The notes: a model not told the origin generated them from the letters alone. A DNA stretch of 64,000 bases from Rhynchospora pubera (GCA_028095005.1 CM051460.1:82973676-83037675), one strand, 5' to 3'. Positions 47,973 to 59,805 are shown, counted from the first letter of the stretch. Numbers and translations are program-made.

Positions 47973-48429
47973 GTAAATTACAATTCATCGTATTCAGTTT
48001 ATTGCCTGACCTGTCACTGTTTATTGTTATTAGTTTTCAAGTAGATAGCATGAATTGTGCTATTTTAAAGTTTTTTGGGTTTACCTAAGAGAGAATCCTC
48101 GATTCAATTGCTGCTGTAGTTAAGGTTCATATTGACGATGACAGTGAAGCCTAGAATCTAGAAAAAAAGTAATAATAGGAATAAGCTTCAAGGTAGTGTT
48201 CAGTTCTGGAATATGCAAAGTGTCTTCTAATTTGTTCTAGTTTGTTCTTGGGTGGGATTTGGAATTAAAGTGAAAATTTTGCTATTGGCTTAATAATAAG
48301 TTCAATTGCATAAGTAAAATAGTGGAGAGTATTCTCAAAACTAAATGTGCTTCAAATTAAAAGGCACAATGCTTAACCTAAAGCATAAGCTGACTCATTA
48401 AGGTGTACTGTAGTATTTGAGAGAGAGAG

Positions 48430-48741
48430 ATGGCGATGGGAGGAGGTAGACAGAAGATAACATCTATGGTGCCACATCTCGTCAAGACGCTTAGAAAGCA
48501 GCCACTTAGCCCCACCATTACCAACCACACTCTCTCTTCTCTCAGGTTGGTTCTTTTCTCCTCTCCCTTTTCCTTCACCTTTTAGTTTTTGCAATTTGAT
48601 TTCATTTCATTAATGGCGATGAGCCGGCGAAATTATTTATGATAAACTCTGATTTGATAAATTGTTGCAGGAGAATGTTTTCGCTCTATGATCAGATTAA
48701 TCTTATAGATACTGTCCCCGATTATCAGTTCGTTTCCAAGG
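48430..48741 (+). pseudogene. Captured exons of the same gene, copy 2 (exon 1 open, exon 2 with 1-bp deletion)
   Basis: An ATG at 48,430 opens exon 1 (MAMGGGRQKITSMVPHLVKT...), which ends in CTCAG at 48,545 before GTTGGT. Exon 2, 48,671-48,741, follows GTTGCAG but is 71 bp against 72 in copy 1. The lost base shifts the frame after NLIDTVPDYQ. Intron sequence also matches copy 1, so a genomic segment was duplicated rather than a cDNA. The later exons are missing. Confidence 0.55.
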
Positions 48742-49174
48742 GTAACTTACAATTCATCATATTTTCATTTTTATCGCTAGACTTTTCATTGATTATTGTT
48801 ATTTTTTTTAAAGTAGATAGCATTTGTGCTATTTAAAGTTTGGTTGGGTGTACATATGAGAAAATTCTTGATTCGATTATTGCCTGTAGTTGGAGAAAAT
48901 TTATGAAGTTAGGAAATTGGAACCATGTCATCATCATGTAGGCTCTTTTTTTAAAAAAAAAAATTTGTCTTATACCTTAATCCAAGCCTGATTGATTCCA
49001 TTGATTTCTGGTGCATAGTTTTTTTTTTTTTTTTGGGCAATAGCCTTTGTCATAATCCTCTATTTATTTCAAAGGAAAAAAAAAACGAGTACATTGTAAT
49101 AGATTGTCATGGTTTGGAATATGTGCTGAATTACATAGTCTGGTTTTACTAGAATAACAAACCAATTTTTATTT
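48742..49174. other. Transposon interior: intron-derived DNA, then AT-rich filler
   Basis: To about 48,900 it matches the intron following copy 1. After that are T and A homopolymers with no recognised feature. Confidence 0.4.
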
Positions 49175-49503
49175 TATAGTTCATAATGGTGATGGATGTG
49201 TGATCAGCAGTCTCAAGGTGGCAGTAACGACTTCAGAAGGGGATGTCATTATGTGCAACAGTTTTATATTTTGTGATATACTTAGTGATGAGAGAGTGTA
49301 ATAACTTCTTTGTGTTTTTTGTTATGGTTATATTGTTTGTAAAACACTTCTTCTGGCGATGGATCTTTAGATAACGTTTTTGGCACTGGTACCAGTGCAA
49401 GGGAGTAGATGGTTGATTGTGTTTGTAATACTGTTTTGCTTCTAGTAAATGGAAGTGGTGGGTCTTGAGCCCCACTTGTTTCAAAAAAAAAAAAATTTAT
49501 AGT
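49175..49503 (+). mobile_element. 5'-truncated LINE 3' end with poly(A)
   Basis: It ends GGAAGTGGTGGGTCTTGAGCC, CCACTTGTTTC and a run of 13 A, the 3' signature shared with 34,690-35,475 and 36,953-37,030. A weak candidate target duplication is TTTATAGT, before about 49,183 and after the A run. It is nested in the 47.3-51.6 kb transposon. Confidence 0.55.
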
Positions 49504-49847
49504 ACTAAAGAAGTTGAATCTGTACATTATTTTAAGCTGAGCTCTAAATGCACAGAAAAGTTGCTCTCGGTGCAATTGTTCTTAAATGGGCACACAATCG
49601 TGAAGAAAAATTTCAGTAGACATAATTATTTATATGTGAATTCTCACATTTATTTTTGAACCAGTACTTAAAAACTACATACATACATAAATAACATGAT
49701 ACTAACGTGGTACGGCTTACACACAATATAACAAAACTCATCATTTTACAATAGTGTGATTTTTTTCAAAATAATTGCATCCCTCTCGCTCTCTTATGTT
49801 CTTCTCCTTTCAAAAAAGTTGCCTCCCTCTCGCTCTCTTCTATTTAC
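49504..49847. other. AT-rich transposon interior
   Basis: A repeated phrase, CCTCCCTCTCGCTCTCTT, occurs at about 49,780 and 49,820. No coding feature is seen. Confidence 0.4.
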
Positions 49848-51260
49848 AGTGTTGAAGCATGCTTGGCATTTCCCAAATCAAAGGTCTGCATCAATAAAAT
49901 GATTACGAAGATGTTAATATGTTGACTTGTAAGATTAATTGTATGGAAATTGGACAGTTTAGATGGACAGTTGAGTTCAGGAAGAATTATTTGGCTTCAG
50001 TTCAACTGAAAATTCAAAAAATTACATAGAAATTTGAGAAATGTACCAGATAAAGAAAGATGATACAAATGACCACAAATTAAAATGCTGGGCCATTAGC
50101 TCTTATTGAAGCATAATACCGACCAGGGTTTTTGCATTTAATAACTCATATAATTAGATAAGATTTTGGATTTGGAATGAATTTGTCTAGAAATAGTGAA
50201 AAAACCTAATTGGTAGCCTAACAACACGAGACAATCAACTTACACATCCATGCTCTGTAAATTAGTATAGGTAATAAATGGCCATTATAACAGCATGAGA
50301 CTGAATTGAGTAATACAAGTGATCAGAAAAATAAAATAATAATCAATCAGCAGAAATTGCCAATTTATGACAAGATCTGAAACGAAACACTCATCAAATC
50401 CATTCTCCCAAATCCCAATATGACTAAAAATTGGAAAACAATACTAAATTATTGCGCAAAACCTACTTAGATCTCATTGATCAAACAAATTGTGACCCTG
50501 AGCACGATTACAAACTCAAATTCATCAAAAATTGTTCAAAAAAGAAGGATAAGGGACACGAGAAACTCACCGAAATAGAAGGAGATGAATCATCAGGCAT
50601 ACAAAGAGGAGGCGATTCAAAGAGAGAAAGAGGCAGCATCTTATGCACCACTCCTACATCAAATCTACAAAAAAATAGCATCAAACATCATTGCTATCTG
50701 CATTTCTGAATTCATTAAAAATGAGTACAAACCCTATTTTCATACAGGTAGAGGTAGAAAAATGAGTGTCGACAGAGTCAGAACCCCATCCTAAGTATTG
50801 ATAATATGGTTAGAGAATTGACCATTCGAAGTTCAAACTCCAGGACACAAACTACAAGCAATTAGCACATCAACTTCTCTTATCATGAATGTGTAAAATT
50901 ATTTCGCAATACAAATAATTTCTATCATTCCAACTCACAAAGGATACCATCACACCCAATTTGTTACACCAATGACTGAAGTTGCAGGTATGGTGCCAAA
51001 TTTTGGCATATTGATCTCAGGAACCTGACCATACTGGCAATACTAAGCCTTACGACTTAAACCTAAAATAGGGCAACTTGGGTAATAGAAGTGCCATTCC
51101 AACAGAACACAACAGCCTTACGAGAGTGCTAGGAGTAGAGGCGATTTCTCTAACAAATCAAGGAAATCAAAGGAAATAGAGTTGTAAAGAGGTTACCAAC
51201 AGAAGGGAGAAAAAGGAGAACTAGGGTTTGCTCCTGCGATTTTGTTTCGATCGTCGAGGT
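49848..51260 (-). pseudogene. Gene-like fragment on the minus strand of the transposon, unidentified
   Basis: On the minus strand a CT-rich, leader-like start lies near 51,250 (…AAACCCTAGTTCTCC at about 51,230-51,215). An exon-like piece lies at about 50,670-50,580, between TTTTTTTGTAG and GTGAGT, and encodes LPLSLFESPPLYA then stop. A terminal exon-like piece follows TTGATGCAG near 49,890 (TFDLGNAKHASTL, stop). Order and borders suggest captured genomic DNA from a second gene. I do not recognise the parent. Confidence 0.3.
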
Positions 51261-51326
51261 GGAGGAGGAATATCGGCAGAGAAAATTCGCTTCTTCCACG
51301 ACGCCTAGCCGTGGATGGCCTCCTTC

Positions 51327-51330
<4 letters not shown>

Positions 51331-51363
<33 letters not shown>
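51331..51363. repeat. (CT)n microsatellite
   Basis: An uninterrupted CT dinucleotide run of about 15 units next to the right terminal repeat of the transposon, in leader-like DNA. Confidence 0.9.
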
Positions 51364-51365
<2 letters not shown>

Positions 51366-51567
51366 AAACTCACGAAGAGAAATTCTTTTTATCAGGAACG
51401 CACCTTTAATTTGGATCCGGTTCCGAATAAAACCCGATAAGGTACGTAACTAGTGGGAGTGTAGAGGAAACATGTTTGAGCCGTCGGATCTCACGAATGG
51501 TTCGATGTGCCGCGCGACACAGCTTGTCGCGCAACAGCTGATTTGGATTCCTACAGTGACGGCATTG

Positions 51568-52324
51568 TATTCCTGTAGTGTTTACCAAACGGGGCGGGGC
51601 GGGGCGGGGCGGTCAAACCCGCGGCGGTCCACGGGTTAGGACGGGGCGGGTTAGGACGGTTCACGGGTTAAGACGGGGCGGGTTAGGACGGTCCATCTTA
51701 GAAATCTTGGCCCTAACCCTTCTTAAACCCGCCCCATGTAACCCGCACGGATTATGACGGTCCGATCCGGTCCGGTCCGCGGGTTCTTATTTATTTTATT
51801 ATTACTATTTTTTTATTTTTCTTTAGTATTAAACTACATATATAATCACTATAACGTTTTTTTTTTGCTGTTTTTTTTTGTGTGTTATTTTTTCAATACT
51901 TTTTTTGTTTTTTCAATATTTTTTTCTGTCTTTTATTTTTCGTTAATTACTTTTATTTTTTACTTTTACGTTTTTTCTTTATTTTTTTACTTATATTTTC
52001 TGTTTTTTTTTGTTTTATAAGTAATTTTTTTATTAGATGAAAAAATTTGAATATAATTATATAAAGTTACCCTCCTTTTTTTCGGAATTAGCACGGGTTT
52101 TGGACGGGTTGACGGGGCGGGGCGGTTCGGTCCACGGGTTAAGACGGGGCGGGTTAACACGGGTAGTTTTAGAAAGGGCGGCCCAAATCAGTCGAAGACC
52201 CGCCCCGTTCTAACCCTTCGGTCCATCGCGGTTCATGGTCGGTTCGGGGCGGTCCGGTCCATGGGGCGGGTTTGGGGCGGGACGGGTTCGACCCGACGGG
52301 TTTTTGGTAAACACTATATTCCTG
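51568..52324. mobile_element. hAT-type miniature element, 741 bp, 8-bp TSD TATTCCTG
   Basis: TATTCCTG flanks both sides (51,568-51,575 and 52,317-52,324). Ends are inverted: TAGTGTTTACCAAAC and GTTTTTGGTAAACACTA. Subterminal regions are dense in GGGGCGGG, GGGTTAGGACGG and related direct repeats on both arms. The middle is strongly T-rich (51,785-52,040). It has no transposase. It lies 13 bp outside the right terminal repeat of the 4.2-kb transposon. Confidence 0.9.
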
Positions 52325-53970
52325 CCATGGCACAGAATCGGGCCTTGTTGATTTAGAACTTGTCGGAGTTACAAGAAGTCCGTAATAACTCGATTTTTAA
52401 GGACTGAGATGAAGAGACTAAAAAATACGCACGAGAAATAACTTTCGAGATTTAAGGAGAAAAAAAAAAGTGTCCTTAATATTTTACTATACGGATAACT
52501 TGAAATCAAGGAAAGAAAATTATCTTTCTGATTTTATTATACAATATACAGACTAACAGACAACAATTTTTGAAATCTAAATTAAAGATAGACTAGAAAA
52601 TGAAATTGAAATAGAATTAATTCTCGTCCGTGACTCTTCCAAATTTTTCTGACACGGCTCAATTACCCATTGATTTCATTTTAATGCAAAAAATAATAAT
52701 GATAAAAATGAAAATAAAAACAATACCACGACATGACTGTGGACAATGCATCTCAAATGAGAGGTCGCAGGTTCGAAATCCGGTTGGAAAAATCTTTTAT
52801 AGACATTTAATTTAAAAATAAACTGGGAGTCTTGACCACTAATTTATCAAAAGAAAAATACCATGACTAATAAAAAAGAACGGTATTATATGCTGATTTA
52901 TTGTGATGAATAAGGAAACCGAATCCCTTCCGATTCGAAAATCCCTCATATTTAATGCAATCTTTTTATGTCCATGGATTCATGGAAGTAGTTTTCTATA
53001 TTGATAATAAGTTACTAAACTACGAACCATCGAAATACAAATACGAGATCTTAGGCCCAAATTGCCGTCTTCAAAAATGGGCTGGAGTTCCTACTTTGCC
53101 TAGACTTAACAGACCAATAGACCATGTCGGTTAAAATTAAAAATGTCCTATTATACCTTCTAAGTACGTAGGTTAAGGTTATATTTTGAATGAATTAGAC
53201 AATTGCCGTTTAATTTCAGCATTTTTTTCTCTCATGTCACCAAACTTTTACCTTTATCCCAAGGCCATTTCATGTCTACGTTTATAAGGTTTATTTATTG
53301 AGTGATGATGATGATTAAAAAATAACTAACCTCTTTTTTTGTAGTTCTTCAGTGTGTAACATTTCTCGAGCCCAAATTGTCTCTTCAATTTCATTATATC
53401 TGACCTTTCTTTTTAATTTTAAGATGTAAACAAATAAAAAAACTTACAGGTTGAAATAATATTGAAACATATAATTCTATAAGAAATGGGTTGGAATGTT
53501 ATAGGGCTTGGGGCTTATATTCCCAATTATCCGTATACAAAACGGAGAAATGAACCAGGGTTTTTTTAAAAATATATATATTGTTTATCTAAGAAGAAAG
53601 CAAAATAGAATATGTATTGCATTAAGTCTCAATTGATTTTTTTTTATCTGCTTATAAATTTATAAAAAAAAAAAACGAGTCTCAAACTCAAAAATGTTTT
53701 TGATTACCATCATTTTCTGATTAAAAAGATGACCTTTACGGAAGAAAAAACATAAAAGTACTGTTACATTCTAGATAGCCACATTGAGACTTGTGACACG
53801 GTAATTCTAAGAAATTTGTAATACAATTTGCCACATCCAAATGAAAATTTCAACTTTGTCTTTTCATTTTTTTTTATTCTAAATATGACAATGGACCAAA
53901 CTTTCAACGTGTCTTAATTAATGAAACAGAACGTTTTTCTGGCTTGTAATTCTCACATTTGTTCATAATA
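52325..53970. other. AT-rich intergenic DNA with a possible SINE trace
   Basis: Near 52,765-52,785 is a tRNA B-box-like GGTTCGAAATCC after TGAGAGGTCGCA, in the style of tRNA-derived SINEs. No clear A box, tail or target duplication was found. The rest is AT-rich with homopolymers and no gene. Confidence 0.4.
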
Positions 53971-54026
53971 ACTAATATGGTCTTTCAATTTCAAAAAAAA
54001 AAAAAAAAAAACTAATATGGTCTTTC
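53971..54026 (+). mobile_element. 24-nt retroposed insertion with 16-bp TSD
   Basis: ACTAATATGGTCTTTC occurs at 53,971-53,986 and 54,011-54,026. Only AATTTC plus 18 A lie between. TTTC before the A run matches the 3' end of the LINE family seen elsewhere in the window. It looks like a target-primed insertion that aborted almost at once. Confidence 0.8.
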
Positions 54027-54275
54027 TTTTTGAACAGGAATCAACGGTATTCCAAACATCCGTACATTTCAACGTGTCAAACATTTAATTTGCAAGTTCG
54101 GTCCTAACTTGAATCAAAAAGGATGGTCCCACAAGAAACGGAAGACGGAAGTTATGAAACGTGGCTATTTATCGAAGCCTAGTTGATTTTGAACTGGAAG
54201 TTGTCGAGACCGCAAGGAATCGATATTTAATCGATACCTCAATAGGTCACTTCGCTTGAAAAATAAATAAAACAT

Positions 54276-55154
54276 ATTAGAACCTATGTTACTTGGGTGC
54301 GGGTGCGGGTATCGTATCGGATACGATGCGGGTGCGGGGATACGACATTTTTAAAAAACTCGGATACGACTATATATATAAAATAATTAAAATAATAATA
54401 TATATTAATATTAATATATTTTTGTAATTAAAAAAAACTAATGGGAAATATTTTGGTGTATATACTTTTTTTCTTTTTAACGGATTGAACTATATAGCGT
54501 TGATTTTTTAGTAGCTAAAAATTGAGCTTAGCTAGTTCAACAATTTATTTTTTTAATTTATAGTACTTCTATTAATATCTAAATTAAAAAAAAAACATTA
54601 TAGTTTAAAACTGGCGTTTGACAATGACAAGACAGCAATCCCATTGGCCATTAAATATCTTTGGACTTTTTGGACGTATATTTGATTAACAAATCTTCAC
54701 CATCACAAATCACCTTTTGATCCATTAAAGGCCCAATGTTAGCTTTGTTTATTGTCTCATAAATTGAGTTGTGCGTCCGGTTTTGAGGTAAAGTTAGTCC
54801 CACAAGTAAAAAACAAGTTATACAAGAGAGGTATATATTAAACGAGTTACGGATGGGGTCTGTAGTTTTAATTTCCTTCTATGCGATAGCTGCGTCAGAG
54901 GCATGCGCCCATCATAATCCCGACATATTATATGACACCTTAAATGCGATACGGCCCTCAAATTAAACGAGATACGTGTATCTATGCCGAGTCGGCGACC
55001 GTATCGGTTAGTCAAATTACTTAAAATAATCCGGTGCGGCAGGTGGCGCACCCGGTGCGTATCGCACGCGAATCGCAGGAGTATCCGCGTCGGATACGTG
55101 TCCGACACGGGATACGGCAGTAAAATGGAATATACGAGTGACATAGATTAGAAC
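54276..55154. mobile_element. hAT-type element, 863 bp, 8-bp TSD ATTAGAAC
   Basis: ATTAGAAC flanks both sides (54,276-54,283 and 55,147-55,154). The ends are CTATGTTACTTGG and, inverted, CTATGTCACTCGT. Subterminal GGATACG/CGTATCC and GGGTGCGG motifs repeat on both arms. The interior has no transposase. The 'CTATGTTACTCGG' style terminus is common among plant non-autonomous hAT families. Confidence 0.88.
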
Positions 55155-55604
55155 TCTTCACACACAAAAAAAAAAAAAAAACCATTCCCAGTGATTATAT
55201 AATTAGTGGGAAGTCGCAGATTTTAAAATTCAGCATCGACTAGAATTTATAAGAAAACGAAGAAAAACAAACAAACAAACAAAGAAAACAGAGCCCCTCC
55301 TTCAAAAAGAAAAATAAAAATAGAATCCTTCTACATTCACGCACTAGGATTGCGTTACATTTAAAATATTTCCAAACTCTACGTACATTAGCAATGTTTA
55401 AGGATTTCCCGGAATAATTTTACAAAAAAAAAAACCTTCAAGCTTGCTTCGCTAGATTGATAAAAAAAAAAAAAAAAAATAGAACAAAGGAAACAAGAAC
55501 CTACAACTAGAGAGGAAAGGGGGGAAAAAGAAAGCCAGTGAACATTATTTACACCTTGGCAAACTTCCCTTACAACAGGTTAAACTATCAAAATTGTCCC
55601 TTCA
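55155..55604. other. Spacer and probable 3' UTR of the PP2C gene
   Basis: AT-rich with several A runs. The part next to 55,605 is less biased and probably holds the 3' UTR of the minus-strand PP2C. No polyadenylation site could be assigned with confidence. Confidence 0.45.
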
Positions 55605-58158
55605 TCAAACTGCCTTTGTTGATTGCACCGGCGAACACCTCAACTTTTTCAGTTCTACTACAACTATACTAATGTTATCTTTGCTACCTTGCGCCACGGC
55701 CACTTCAGCAAGTATTGCTGCTGCATCAGCAGCTGATGTGCCGGTAACTGAGCAGGGGAGCTGTCTCGGAATGCGGCCCCGAAGACAGTTCCTAACCAAC
55801 TTGCACGCAATTTCATTGGAAATCACGTCCCAGAGGCCGTCACTAGCTAATATCAGGAACTCATCTCGGGAAGATCGGTCCACGACTGTCACCTCAGGCT
55901 CGGGTGTTACATAAGGCTTTAGGTAGTGATCTCCTGTTCAGTAAAAGTAGAATTGTTAGGTGTGGTAAATGGTGGAACGAAAATATCAAATCAAACTTTG
56001 TTCATTGAAAAGGAGATGCAGTAGAACTTCAAGTGAACCTAACCACCTAAAAGATATTCCAACATATTCTAGACAACATGATATGCAACTAAGTTATCCA
56101 ATAATGAAGAAATTAATGTTCCATTCATTTGTCTAGATACATTGTAATACGTACTATGGTCAAGTTCCAAATCTGGAATGATGATCTTTAATATTCATTT
56201 ATTGGCAACAATTTCTTTGTTTTTAGCATATCCCTAGAAAAAGAAAACGTCCATAATGTATATTATTAACATATATGAGCTGTGTACATGATGATACAAA
56301 GTGTAACCATAAGTTTTGTATTTCTAAGTACAAAGCATGATTACTCATATTAAGGATTCATTTCAAAATTATTTGTTTGGTCTAGGTTGTTTAACTACAA
56401 TTGGAGGTATATGTAAAGTAGATCCAACACAAATGAAAACTAAAAATACTAAACTAATATTCACAAAGACTAAGGTTTAGGGGTTTTTTAGGTTTTAATT
56501 AGGTATGAAGATTAGGTTTGGATAAGCGTAAGAGCAATTATATAGCTCATGATCAATCAGATTAACAAATTAAGTGGTAGGTTTGCAACAGCCTCTTCAT
56601 TTAAGTACTCTTTAACAGAAGGCCTACCAATGAAATCACTATTCTAGTACACAAAAAATCACTATTCTAGTACACAAAAAATGAACTAACAGCTTACAAT
56701 TCAAACAAATAAAAGGTCAATACTATACATGAATAAAAAGAAAATTACCAATGGATCGAGACGTGGCAAGAACACCCAAAACCCGGTACCCATTCCAGTT
56801 GATGACCTTTCCTCCTGCTTCTTTGACTCGTGCCAATTCATCAGGCCTGTCAGGCTATAACAATAACAAAATTGAGTTAAATAAATATATCAACATTTAT
56901 ATGAAAAAACAGCATAGCTTTAACAGGACAATAAAATTACATCAGAGATCACTATATCAAGTATGAAACCTCTATGATGATGAAGAAACCAAGTAGGAAA
57001 TGCAAGGGAAGTTAAACTAAATATCACTCCTTTTATAGATAAAATGCTTTAAAGTATTTGTAACAGACTAACAGAACCCAAATTACATAAAATAGCATTG
57101 AATGTCCTTCTGAACACCTACATTTATTTCCAAAAGTACACAGAACAAATTTTGAAAAATGTTCTTCAATTCTCAATTTCCCACCTGTGCTCTTATCACG
57201 AGAACCAGTGCAAATTCACATTTACTACTGCTAAACCAAACAAAATTACAAAACTATAATCAGATCCTTACCTTATGATCGCACGAAAGAGCAACGGCTT
57301 TGCCGCCACGTGAAAGCACGGCCCTCGAGTCGCCGCAATTTGCCACGACAATCCTACTCGGCTCCACGACTGCCACCACAGCAGTGGACCCCACTGTACC
57401 ATCCGCAAGTGGCACGGCCCCACTACCTGTCGCCACCTCAGCATCAACTCTCCTGAAACTCTCCACCATCGCCGACTCCCAGCTCGAAACCTCACAACCT
57501 CCCAATTTCCGCTTCGCGACCTCCTCAGCCAACACCAGATGCATACGGTCCCGGCACGTGTTAGCCACCCGGGCCCCACCATGCCCATCATAGACCCCAT
57601 AAAAATCATATGCTCCGAAACCACCCGATACCTCCCCGGAGAAGCCAGGAACAACTGCCACCGCATCCTCCATCTCTCTCCTCCTACCTATTAATAAAAA
57701 TAGTTCAAAATTTCACAGTGCTGATAATGATTAGTGAAAAGACCATCTCAAGCATCAGGAAACTTTAAACAAGATAAATAATTAGGACCAACAAAAGGTA
57801 TTCTACAATTTTCACTTAGGCATGTAAAAAGAATCTCTCTCGAGTGTACACATCCTAGCAATTTATCTTTCTAGAGAAATTTATAGTCTCAGAATGTACC
57901 TATCACTGAAACTGCGCCATGGCCAAGACAAGGTACACAACTCTTAGCTTGCACCTTCTCCTCATGACAAGAAGCAGGAGGAGAAGAGATGTTAACGGAT
58001 TCATGACCCGAATTGGTCGAACCTGAATCTCTCGTCCTCTTAGCTGGTCCGGATCCTAACCCATTTCCACCATCACCAGAGGATTTCAGACGCCGGAGCT
58101 CGAGTCTTCGCCTCCGACATGATGACGCGGAGGTCTTCTTACTAGAACCTCCCTCCAT
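55605..58158 (-). CDS. Protein phosphatase 2C, clade A-like (ABA signalling), 369 aa, four exons
   Basis: Exons 58,158-57,900, 57,687-57,272, 56,854-56,749 and 55,933-55,605 join in frame (1,110 bp) with GT-AG borders. The ATG at 58,158 fits a basic N-terminal extension (SCRRRRLELRRLK). The catalytic domain shows GRRREMEDAV (87-96), YDFYGVYDGHGG with metal-binding Asp120 and Gly121, GSTAVVAVV, VVANCGDSRAVL, PDRPDELARV, LASDGLWDV and SKDNISIVVVEL. Trp245 in VINWNGYRV matches the tryptophan that senses ABA-bound PYR/PYL receptors in clade A enzymes. Known clade A members dephosphorylate SnRK2 kinases and repress ABA responses. Within clade A the closest member (AHG1-, AHG3- or HAI-like) cannot be settled by eye. 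No transit peptide is evident. Confidence 0.93.
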
Positions 58159-58565
58159 TTTTGTATTTTTAACTTGTGAATTTTCAAAAATTTTGGTGGG
58201 TTTTGTCGTTCCCAATGGAGCTTGTTAGTACTTGCTACTAAGTACAGCGAAACAGAAATGAGGAAATACAAATGCAAAGAGACGAGGCGCTATTAATAGA
58301 GAAAAGCAAGAGAAGGTAAACGACAGCCGTTGGATTAGAAAAGCGTGTGGCCGATGCGCGCCAGCGAGGGAGAAGATCTCAGGATCGGTGGGGTCGATTG
58401 AAGCGTAAGGTATGGAGCTTTATAGATGAACTTGGTGTATACAGTAAATGTGATCAAGTGTGAGGACCGTGAAGGGAGAGGGATGTTTTCGACAGAGATG
58501 GAGTGCTCCGGGTGTAAGAAATATATGTCGTGAACAAGACGTGGAAGTAGTACGCTAGGGACGTG
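58159..58565 (-). promoter_or_regulatory. PP2C upstream region, cut by the duplication junction
   Basis: TATTAATA lies at about 58,291-58,298 as a possible TATA element. Two ACGTGG motifs, at 58,539-58,544 and 58,561-58,566, contain the ACGT core of ABA-responsive elements, which would suit a clade A PP2C. The second straddles the junction at 58,565/58,566, beyond which sequence is copy B of the duplication. Promoter function is inference. Confidence 0.4.
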
Positions 58566-59094
58566 GACAGAAAGCGAAGTTCTCCTCCCAGTTGCCGACC
58601 TTTCTGGGTTTGTTGGCGAACAGATGATGAACGGTTCTAAGAGTACAGAACTCGTAATGACGACAAAACTTGAAGTAATAACCAAATAGCCCCACCGTAG
58701 GGGGTAACCCTTTCCTTGAGGCCCAACTTCCCAAAGTTCACCGTGAGCAAACGCTCGAAAGAAGTAATACAACACCAAGCGATGGGAAGAAGCTGACCTG
58801 GGGGAACTCGCACCATGTTAAGAAGCGTACACTGAAAGGGAGACAAAGGCAGACTTATCCCCCACAACGCAGACTTAGCAAAAAGTGCTCTGCCTTTGGA
58901 GGTTTCGAAGGGGCGATCCATCTTCTCTGCCCCTACCACTTGCAACTCGCTCTCCTCTCGATCATCAAAAATCAAACTCATTTTAAACTTGCCCACTTTG
59001 CCTTGAATCCAAGAAAAAGACTCAAAACCTCTTGACAATGGGAAACTCTCCTTAATCTCCTGAAAATCGCCACTTCAATAAACCTTTTTAGGCA
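58566..59094 (-). pseudogene. Gag-like relic, copy B (N-terminal part only)
   Basis: It corresponds to 32,821-33,349. The frame starts at the ATG at 59,094. It carries both base differences noted from copy A, one of which creates an in-frame stop just after the start (CGA to TAA-type change near 59,077). It is cut off at 58,566, so the C-terminal half with the coiled coil is missing here. Confidence 0.7.
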
Positions 59095-59805
59095 TGGTTG
59101 AACTAAGACAACAAAAAAAATCCAAACGAAAATAACAATGAGAAAGGATCAAGAGTAATGACAGAATGAAGAAAAAAAAGAGAGAAAAGTTAAGAAAGAA
59201 AGAGGTTAATACCAGTAATTGCTAGTCGCCGTCGGGAGAGGACAAGATTGAAGAAGAGAACAATAGCCGGAAGCTTACAAGAACGCAAGGAAAAAAGACG
59301 CAAGAACAAAGAGAATGCTTTAAGTATGGATAGAGAGAGAAACGACAATCTTGAAATTTATATAAAGAGACAATCTTGAAATTTATTACGACTTTTCAAA
59401 TCCCAACGGGAAAACAAATCGTCGCGACTCGACACCCCAGAAGACATAATAATGAGAAAATCTTGTAGAATCCCCAGGTAAAATATTATTGTTTGGCCCC
59501 CACCTTTTATTAATATTATTATTATCTTCATTATATTTTCAGCCAATGTCGCCTGAGGGCTCGTCGATCATAGCATCGAATTCGCAACTGCGCCCTGTAA
59601 TATCTTTCCCAAAGGTTCAAACACCAATCAACGCCACCAGAGGACTTGCAAGCTATAACATCGAACATTCAATTGTGTTTTGCACCATTCTCCTTCGGGG
59701 GCTTAGCCACTGATCAACGTCGCCTGAACATCGCCTGAAGCTCGCCTTTGTTATTTGATCTTAGATCCTCTTTCAAAGAACTTCTGATAAAATACAAATA
59801 TTCAT

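Larger units (their letters stand above)
47341..51554. mobile_element. 4.2-kb transposon with 78-bp terminal inverted repeats carrying gene fragments (Pack-MULE-like)
   Basis: The left repeat, 47,341-47,418, and right repeat, 51,477-51,554, are reverse complements with two mismatches in 78. They start GTAGGAATCCAAATCAGCTG and contain a GCGCGACA...TGTCGCGC foldback. Inside I find no transposase. There are two copies of the first exons of a conserved gene (47,760-47,972 and 48,430-48,741), a LINE fragment, and exon-like pieces of another gene on the minus strand. Long terminal repeats plus captured exons point to a Pack-MULE. I could not find a 9-11-bp target duplication, so superfamily remains open; the outermost bases could also be read as CACT. 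Confidence 0.75.

Noticed and set aside
47341..51580. CACTA transposon ending CACTACAGG at 51,580
   Set aside because: The TAGTG at 51,576-51,580 belongs to the hAT element, whose 8-bp duplication shows that it was absent before that insertion.
51754..52020. Plus-strand 88-codon Phe/Tyr-rich frame
   Set aside because: It reads through the T-rich core of a hAT miniature element; hydrophobic residues follow from base composition.
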